Shown here: positions 7,773-12,132 of the stretch, piece by piece | Numbering within the stretch: the stretch's first letter is position 1 | How the letters are laid out: every line of letters begins with the position of its first letter | From: UBA4823 sp034436035 | Lineage (GTDB): Bacteria; Chloroflexota; Anaerolineae; Anaerolineales; UBA4823 | NCBI GenBank assembly: GCA_034436035.1 | Contig: DAOTVW010000080.1 | Coordinates: forward strand, 1-12,132 | DNA: 12,132 bases | Reading direction: 5' to 3' | Made by a program: the position numbers and the translations under genes | Notes under the pieces: generated by a model | Told to the model about the DNA's origin: nothing | Database searches by the model: none | The model's input: the letters and a program-made list of their open reading frames with translations, nothing else

Positions 7773-7871
7773 AAACCCAGGGTCCTTATACCTGAGAGTT
7801 TCATCCACATTATCATACTAATGTGGATTTGCCCCTTCGGTGCCTGCCATTCAGGACTCTCCCCTGGATTT
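7773..7871 (-). promoter_or_regulatory. Glycine riboswitch, first aptamer
   Basis: P1 pairs AAATCCAGGG (7871-7862) with CCCTGGGTTT (7782-7773), ten pairs with one U-G. The core has GAGAGTCC, GGCACCGAAGGGGCAA and AACTCTCAGG, a textbook glycine aptamer. P3 is a perfect 10-bp stem (7828-7819 with 7812-7803) and a 6-base loop. Together with the second aptamer it forms the usual tandem arrangement controlling gcvH-gcvPA-gcvPB. Confidence 0.97.
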
Positions 7872-7887
7872 ATTTTCAATTTTTATA

Positions 7888-7893
7888 ATTATA
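7888..7893 (-). promoter_or_regulatory. -10 box of the glycine riboswitch/gcv promoter
   Basis: A consensus TATAAT in a very A/T-rich stretch would place the start of transcription near 7881, about ten bases before the first aptamer P1. That is where the leader should begin. The matching -35 region (TATCCA at 17-nt spacing) is poor, so the exact promoter is uncertain. Confidence 0.55.
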
Positions 7894-7948
7894 AATAATA
7901 AATCCTTTTTTGGATAGAGAATTCTCTCCTTCAAGGATAATTAATAGA

Positions 7949-8263
7949 TTAAATCCAACCTTGGTTCTTCATGAAGTTGGTCAGGACTGGTATTTCGAAA
8001 TATTCTCCTTGATACGCTTTATACGCCCAATAGAACATTACTAAGATGAGTATAGAGCCACAGCCAACTGTGATTGTAGCCAGGACGAAAATTACAACGA
8101 ATGCCGCGATGGATTGGATGGAATGATACTTAATAAAAGGACGAACTTTTTTCTCTTCTATGAGTAGCATGATAATAGGGATGACGGGGGAGAATATGTA
8201 ACCGAGTGCTGCCCAAAGTTTGTCATCACTTGTTACCTCACTGGTAGAATATTGTTCGGACAT
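7949..8263 (-). CDS. Small DUF4870 (Tic20-like) membrane protein
   Basis: A 104-residue protein with three predicted membrane segments (about 16-35, 50-66 and 69-86). The pattern DDKLWAALGYIFSPVIPI, then KVRPFIKYHSIQSIAAFVV (39-57) with the conserved His-x-x-Gln, then a third helix ending in WAYKAYQGEYFEIPVL, is characteristic of the DUF4870 family. The function of this family is unknown. The start is well supported by TAGGAGG about nine bases upstream. It follows the LysM/M23 gene by 77 nt with no visible terminator between them, so both may share a transcript. The gcv promoter begins just downstream. Confidence 0.88.
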   Translation of the reverse strand: MSEQYSTSEVTSDDKLWAALGYIFSPVIPIIMLLIEEKKVRPFIKYHSIQSIAAFVVIFVLATITVGCGSILILVMFYWAYKAYQGEYFEIPVLTNFMKNQGWI

Positions 8264-8340
8264 AATCGTAGCCTCCTAAAAAAAATATTTCTATCATTTT
8301 ACATGATTTTTGGGATAATGTATAGCAATAAACAGAATTG

Positions 8341-9453
8341 TTATTGGACATATCCGAGCGGATTGACCTTTGTGCCGTTGTAGATCATCTCAAAATGCAA
8401 GTGAGGACCGGTTGCGTTTCCTGTTGCTCCTAGTGTGCCAATGCCACCACCTTTAAAAACGCTCATACCACAGGTAACCGCAATCGAATTCAAGTGCGCA
8501 TAGGCAGTTTGCCAACCATTACCGTGATCAATTACGATAAGGTTACCATACCCATAATCGCTCCATCCTGCATAAACCACGACGCCACTATCCGCAGCGA
8601 ATACCGGGTTTCCAGTTTGGCCTCCAATATCTATTGCTGGATGGATTTCAGGGTCATAGTTATAACCGGAAATATTGTGATCTGTAGTGGGCCAAACAAA
8701 ACTACCAGTTCCAACCGCGCCTTCGTATACTTCGCCGCAAGCCCCTGCGCCGTAACCTCGCGCAGTCGCTGGATTTTTCCGGGTGATCGCAGGAGGTCCC
8801 CAATCTTTGATAGGACGCCTTCCTCCCGGTATAACAATCCATGTTTTGGGTTCAATCCCTGAGTTTTTCTGATTTATCTTTGTGAGGTCAATGTTGTTCC
8901 CAGTGAAATTCAAGATGTCATTGAGGTTTGCCTTGAAATCATTTGCTACTTTTTCAAGAGTATCCCCTTCTTGCCATTGATAATAAATTCCATCCACCGG
9001 TAAAACATTGAGAACTTGCCCCGGTTTAAGAAAATGAGGATTATCCTGTAACACTTCGTAATTTCCCCATAGAAGGGTTGTCGGTTTAACATGGAATAAA
9101 TCCGCAATACTAAATAAAGTATCGCCACTTTTCACAGTATAGGTTAATATATCTGTTGGGGGTCGGTCTGGTATTACCGTTAGATACGTCGCTTCACGAA
9201 AAATTAATTTTGTGGTGTTATTGGATGTATTGGATTGGTATGGTGGTAATGTGAAATTTGAATTGGCTATATCATTCTTCTCGTTGATTGGTGCATTTTT
9301 CTGCGTTAATTCATGAGCGACGATGTTGATTGGCAAGCTTTGTTGATTTATCTTCAACCAGGCCAGATAAAGGACTGCGCCAATTGCTAAAAGAGTCACC
9401 CCATTAATCAAAATAGAAAAAGATGCTTTGCCGATTTGACGGGTTGTTATCAA
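8341..9453 (-). CDS. LysM-containing M23 family metallopeptidase, membrane-anchored
   Basis: Likely zinc peptidoglycan endopeptidase acting outside the membrane. Residues about 11-33 form an uncleaved-looking signal anchor. A first LysM domain spans about 105-152 (YTVKSGDTLFSIADLF, LKPGQVLNVLP); a more divergent second LysM spans about 158-211 (WQEGDTLEKVANDF, IVIPGG). The M23 (LytM/NlpD type) domain is about 250-370, with HPAIDIG (H271, D275), YAHLN (H320) and GPHLHFE (H351, H353). All metal and catalytic residues are present, so it should be active rather than a degenerate activator. The start codon is TTG, backed by GGAGG six bases upstream; no in-frame ATG is near. A TATAAT lies 27 nt upstream of the start. 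Confidence 0.94.
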   Translation of the reverse strand: MITTRQIGKASFSILINGVTLLAIGAVLYLAWLKINQQSLPINIVAHELTQKNAPINEKNDIANSNFTLPPYQSNTSNNTTKLIFREATYLTVIPDRPPTDILTYTVKSGDTLFSIADLFHVKPTTLLWGNYEVLQDNPHFLKPGQVLNVLPVDGIYYQWQEGDTLEKVANDFKANLNDILNFTGNNIDLTKINQKNSGIEPKTWIVIPGGRRPIKDWGPPAITRKNPATARGYGAGACGEVYEGAVGTGSFVWPTTDHNISGYNYDPEIHPAIDIGGQTGNPVFAADSGVVVYAGWSDYGYGNLIVIDHGNGWQTAYAHLNSIAVTCGMSVFKGGGIGTLGATGNATGPHLHFEMIYNGTKVNPLGYVQ

Positions 9454-9479
9454 TGCAAACCTCCAAAATTCACCATACC

Positions 9480-9485
9480 ATTATA
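9480..9485 (-). promoter_or_regulatory. -10 box upstream of the LysM/M23 gene
   Basis: A perfect TATAAT would give a transcript start near 9473 and a leader of about 20 nt that holds the GGAGG ribosome site. No good -35 match is seen at 16-18 nt spacing. Confidence 0.4.
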
Positions 9486-9540
9486 ATCCGACATAACATT
9501 GAACCGATTTTACCTCGAAAAATGTTTCGCCATGATTAAA

Positions 9541-9554
9541 ATAGATTAATCTAT
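9541..9554 (-). terminator. Weak AT-rich palindrome after the HlyD gene, possible terminator
   Basis: ATAGATTAATCTAT is a perfect 14-base palindrome located 19 bases after the adaptor stop, and TTTT follows on the minus strand. The stem is weak and has almost no loop, so it could equally be a protein-binding site or chance. Confidence 0.3.
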
Positions 9555-9573
9555 AGCCCCAATCGGTGCCTCT

Positions 9574-10710
9574 TTATTGAAAAGTAACTAACACCGTCAT
9601 ACCCCAACGAAGATTTGGATCGCTGTCTAATAACCGTATTTTCGTAGTATAGGTGATATCACCCCGCTTTTCCACGTAAACTTGGCTGATGGATTCAACT
9701 ATTCCCCGCAGGGAGACATTCGGTAATGCATCCGCTACGACACTCACTGGTTGATTATTGCTTATTTTGACCACTTCAAGCTCGGTGAGATTATCTGTTT
9801 CTACATACCAGGATGAAAAATCCGCAATAGTGGCAACGACGACATTTGGTGCAACTTGATCGCCGATAACTAGATTCAGCCTTGCAACAGTACCAGCGAT
9901 AGGTGCTTTTAACTCGAGGTTAGCAAGGTGCGCTTGGGCGGCTTTGAGGGCTGCCTGTGCTGCGGAGAGGCGATCTTTTGCTAAAGCAAGCTGTTCGGGG
10001 TCTGGACCAGATTGAATAGCTTGCCAATTCCGAAGTGCTAATTCCAACTCTGCTTGTGCATATTGTAATGTGACTTCGTAATTGAGCCTTTTTACTGCTG
10101 CATTATAGTCAGCCTGTGCATTGTCCAAATTTTCTTTTAGTTTTTCCCGATTATCATCGAGAAGGGAATCATTCTTATATGGTTCAAATGCTTTTCGAGC
10201 TTCATCCAGTTTTTGCTGTGTAACTTTAATCGCTTCAATGGCGCTTAATTTTTCCTGTCCAACCGGTATTGTAAAATTGTCCAATTGATATTGAGCATCG
10301 CGCACTTTTTTATTTGCCTTTGCTACCGCATCTAGAGCTTTGGCAACATCCAGCGCATGATTTTTAAATAAGTCATCATAACTTTGTTGAGCATTAGCAA
10401 CATTGACCTCAGCATTTGCAACTTCGGCTTCGACCTGTTCACGATTACCTAAGCGCGCAATCACATCACCAACCTTAACCGAATCGCCTTCTCTTACGAG
10501 TACTTCGCTCACGGTACCGCTAAATTGGAAGGATAGATCAACGGATTGATTTGGTACAATCATTCCTTCGGCAATGATTGCCGATCCAGCTTTAGCAATA
10601 GGAATTGGTGTATCGGTTGGCTGAGTAGATTGTTTCTCTTTTCCGGTACAACCACTCAAAAAGATGAAAATTATAATTAGGATAAATCTTGTTACAAAAT
10701 TATTTTTCAT
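9574..10710 (-). CDS. HlyD/MacA-type periplasmic adaptor lipoprotein
   Basis: Adaptor (membrane fusion) subunit of an efflux or secretion system, 378 residues. The N-terminus MKNNFVTRFILIIIFIFLSGC is a lipoprotein signal with lipobox LSGC, so C21 should be lipidated. A first biotinyl-lipoyl-like half is at about 48-95 (FQFSGTVSEVLVREGDSVKVGDVIARL). A long Ala/Glu/Lys-rich alpha-helical hairpin follows (about 96-265), then the second lipoyl half LELKAPIAGTVARLNLVIGDQVAP and beta-barrel-like segments to the end, finishing near LRWGMTVLVTF. These modules are normal for the family. Usually an ABC ATPase and permease (MacB/LolCDE-like) or an RND pump gene follows, but here the next gene is an unrelated M23 peptidase 120 nt away. 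The ATG has a modest TGGAG site upstream. The cargo cannot be told. Confidence 0.9.
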   Translation of the reverse strand: MKNNFVTRFILIIIFIFLSGCTGKEKQSTQPTDTPIPIAKAGSAIIAEGMIVPNQSVDLSFQFSGTVSEVLVREGDSVKVGDVIARLGNREQVEAEVANAEVNVANAQQSYDDLFKNHALDVAKALDAVAKANKKVRDAQYQLDNFTIPVGQEKLSAIEAIKVTQQKLDEARKAFEPYKNDSLLDDNREKLKENLDNAQADYNAAVKRLNYEVTLQYAQAELELALRNWQAIQSGPDPEQLALAKDRLSAAQAALKAAQAHLANLELKAPIAGTVARLNLVIGDQVAPNVVVATIADFSSWYVETDNLTELEVVKISNNQPVSVVADALPNVSLRGIVESISQVYVEKRGDITYTTKIRLLDSDPNLRWGMTVLVTFQ

Positions 10711-10756
10711 GTTTAAACTCCATAAAGTTGTGTGTAGCTATTTATAACTATGTAAT

Positions 10757-10765
10757 ATTATAACA
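10757..10765 (-). promoter_or_regulatory. Extended -10 promoter of the HlyD adaptor gene
   Basis: TGTTATAAT is a perfect -10 hexamer with the upstream TG of extended -10 promoters. It predicts a start near 10750 and a 40-nt leader. It lies in a very AT-rich intergenic stretch (10711-10840) in which no other gene is seen. Confidence 0.5.
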
Positions 10766-10840
10766 TAAACTGTACAAAATATATACTATATATTCACGCA
10801 GCAATGGATCTAAATTAATAAATATTTAATAGCAGAAAAT

Positions 10841-10870
10841 ATAAAACGCCCGCCAACGCGGGCGTTTTAT
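10841..10870 (-). terminator. Strong rho-independent terminator after the acyl-CoA synthetase/GNAT gene
   Basis: A perfect 13-bp inverted repeat, ATAAAACGCCCGC / GCGGGCGTTTTAT, has a 4-base loop. The GC-rich core is flanked by A and T runs, so it works as a classical terminator in either direction. It lies 16 bases after the stop of the gene read on the minus strand and isolates the adaptor gene from it. Confidence 0.92.
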
Positions 10871-10886
10871 CATCAATGAATAGATT

Positions 10887-12132
10887 CTACAAAAATATTT
10901 CTGCGCAAATATGCTTGTTCTCGTTGATAGGTTTGAGGTTGAAACCCAATTTTGTAAACAAGTGTTTCATTGCTTCATTGTCTGGTGTAATGATCGCTTC
11001 GATGCGTTTTAATTTTTCATCTTTCGCAACGCGTAATATTTGTTTGAGTAATTCTTTACCTAATCCTTTTCCTTGATACAAATCGCTTATTAAGATACTA
11101 AAGCGCGCTTCATCAAGCGAATGCATCTTACTTAATCGCGCTGCACCAATGATACGCCGCTCACCCGTTTCGCAGTCTTCTTGCTCTACAACAAGTGTTA
11201 TTTCTCGGTCATAATCACTGTGGCAGATACGTGCTAAACGTTCGTGAGCAACACGCTGGCTGAGCAACATAGGATGCAAAAAGCGCAAGTACACAGTGCG
11301 ATCGGAAAGGTTTTCATGAAATTGAACGAGCAGAGGTTCATCTTCCGGTAGTGTTGGGCGGATAGTATAAGTACAATTTTTCTTGTCTGTCCAGGTTGTC
11401 ACATACTGGGTTGGATAGGGTCGGATTGCTAACTTAGGTAGCTCATCCTCATCCATTAAGGGATCGTGGAGGACAACCCGGGCATCCAAAGCAATAATCC
11501 GATCGGGGGATACGAGCAATGGGTTAATGTCAACTTCTTTGATCCACAGATTATCCGATACAAGTCGACTGAAACGGACAAGGAGTTGTTCAAGTGCTGC
11601 TAAATCAACTGCTTTCCGACCGCGCACACCTTTAAGCGCTTTATAAATTTTGGTTTGTTCCATCATCCTTCTGGCTAAAGTTGCATTGAGTGGTGGAAGA
11701 CCAAGGGCACGATCCTTGAAAACTTCAACAAGTTGGCCACCTAAACCAAACAATAACACTGGCCCGAATTGTGGATCCACACTGCTTCCTAAAATGATTT
11801 CATATCCATCTGGTTTAATCATTGGTTGAACTGTTACACCGAGGAAATGTGGTTTGCCGTTGTTATCTTTCTCACCAACTTTTTCGAACAATGATTGCCG
11901 AATGGAACGAAAAGCTTCTCGAACTTGCTCCTCATCTTCAAGGTTAAGCTTTCCCCCTCCGACATCGGTTTTGTGGGTGATGGTTTCTGAATGCAGTTTT
12001 AATACAACAGGGTACCCGATTTCATTCGCAAATTTTATCGCTTCTTCCTCGCTCGTGGCGATCTGTGTCTGAACAACTGGAATTTTGTAATAATTCAGGA
12101 GTTGTTTCGATTCAAACTCTGAAAGGAGAGTG
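10887..12132 (-). CDS. ADP-forming acyl-CoA synthetase / GNAT acetyltransferase fusion (PatZ-like), 5' end beyond window
   Basis: C-terminal 414 residues of a larger protein; the frame is open to the right edge, so the TTG at 11891 is internal and not the start. Residues about 1-225 are the ATP-grasp (beta) part of NDP-forming acyl-CoA synthetases: IGYPVVLKLHSETITHKTDV, VQPMIKPDGYEIILGSS, FGPVLLFGLGGQLVEV, LPPLNATLARRMM and KEVDINPLLV. Residues about 255-414 are a GNAT domain beginning near YTIRPTLPEDEPL, with the acetyl-CoA loop QGKGLG (353-358). This order matches the C-terminus of PatZ/Pat-type protein lysine acetyltransferases, in which the synthetase part often senses acetyl-CoA rather than catalysing. 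Whether the synthetase half is active cannot be judged, because the CoA-binding part and phospho-histidine lie outside the window. The gene ends at a strong terminator. Confidence 0.9.
   Translation of the reverse strand, partial: TLLSEFESKQLLNYYKIPVVQTQIATSEEEAIKFANEIGYPVVLKLHSETITHKTDVGGGKLNLEDEEQVREAFRSIRQSLFEKVGEKDNNGKPHFLGVTVQPMIKPDGYEIILGSSVDPQFGPVLLFGLGGQLVEVFKDRALGLPPLNATLARRMMEQTKIYKALKGVRGRKAVDLAALEQLLVRFSRLVSDNLWIKEVDINPLLVSPDRIIALDARVVLHDPLMDEDELPKLAIRPYPTQYVTTWTDKKNCTYTIRPTLPEDEPLLVQFHENLSDRTVYLRFLHPMLLSQRVAHERLARICHSDYDREITLVVEQEDCETGERRIIGAARLSKMHSLDEARFSILISDLYQGKGLGKELLKQILRVAKDEKLKRIEAIITPDNEAMKHLFTKLGFNLKPINENKHICAEIFL

Noticed and set aside
7670..7879. A 69-residue minus-strand ORF between the DUF4870 gene and gcvH.
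   Set aside because: It lies wholly over the two glycine aptamers and the terminator, has no ribosome site and shows no protein family signature.
9556..9570. GGCACCGATTGGGGC on the minus strand resembles the core of a glycine aptamer (14 of 15 match to aptamer 2 with one inserted T).
   Set aside because: No GGAGAG upstream, no CTCTCAGG downstream and no P1 pairing, so it is not a riboswitch; a chance match or part of a weak 3' hairpin is simpler.
11889..11891. TTG as the start of the synthetase/GNAT gene.
   Set aside because: The frame continues upstream to the window edge with conserved ATP-grasp sequence, so the codon is internal.
1..12132. CRISPR arrays, insertion sequences, tRNA or rRNA genes.
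   Set aside because: Reading both strands, I saw no regularly spaced repeats, transposase ORFs, tRNA cloverleaf or rRNA sequence.

Overview
All genes that can be supported lie on the minus strand, so the window reads from high to low coordinates. The gene set suggests a Chloroflexota (Anaerolineae-like) bacterium. The signs are a split glycine decarboxylase (gcvPA/gcvPB) behind a tandem glycine riboswitch, a TGS/ThrRS-like domain fused to a uridine-kinase domain, a LysM-M23 endopeptidase with an N-terminal anchor, and a PatZ-like acyl-CoA synthetase/GNAT fusion. This taxonomic guess is inference from gene style and moderate GC; there is no rRNA or other phylogenetic marker here.

Layout in the direction of transcription: (1) the C-terminal part of an ADP-forming acyl-CoA synthetase/GNAT fusion (12131-10887), closed by a perfect 13-bp terminator hairpin; (2) an HlyD-type lipoprotein adaptor with its own extended -10 promoter; (3) a LysM/M23 peptidoglycan hydrolase with a TTG start, followed by a small DUF4870 membrane protein; (4) a promoter, a two-aptamer glycine riboswitch, an intrinsic terminator, and then gcvH-gcvPA-gcvPB without gcvT, ended by a hairpin; (5) a cluster of TGS-kinase, tgt and uppP, with a membrane-anchored DsbA-like protein 51 nt behind uppP that runs off the left edge.

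The most interesting feature is that last gene. The apparent ORF stops at a TGA (248-246) exactly where a DsbA-family protein has the first cysteine of its CPFC active site. The same frame then stays open for 81 codons to the window edge and encodes a good DsbA-like continuation (PFCGRY..., then AAEASECAAEQGKFWEYHDNL). A stem-loop with a GGG apical loop begins its loop 29 nt after the TGA, which fits the published bacterial SECIS pattern. The best reading is a selenocysteine-containing (UPFC) extracytoplasmic thiol-disulfide oxidoreductase that an ordinary gene caller would truncate or miss.

How the genes fit together: the gcv block is a self-contained glycine-sensing catabolic unit that needs GcvT and the L-protein from elsewhere. 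UppP (undecaprenyl phosphate recycling) and the LysM/M23 protein serve the cell envelope. Tgt modifies tRNA. The DsbA-like protein would act on thiols outside the membrane.
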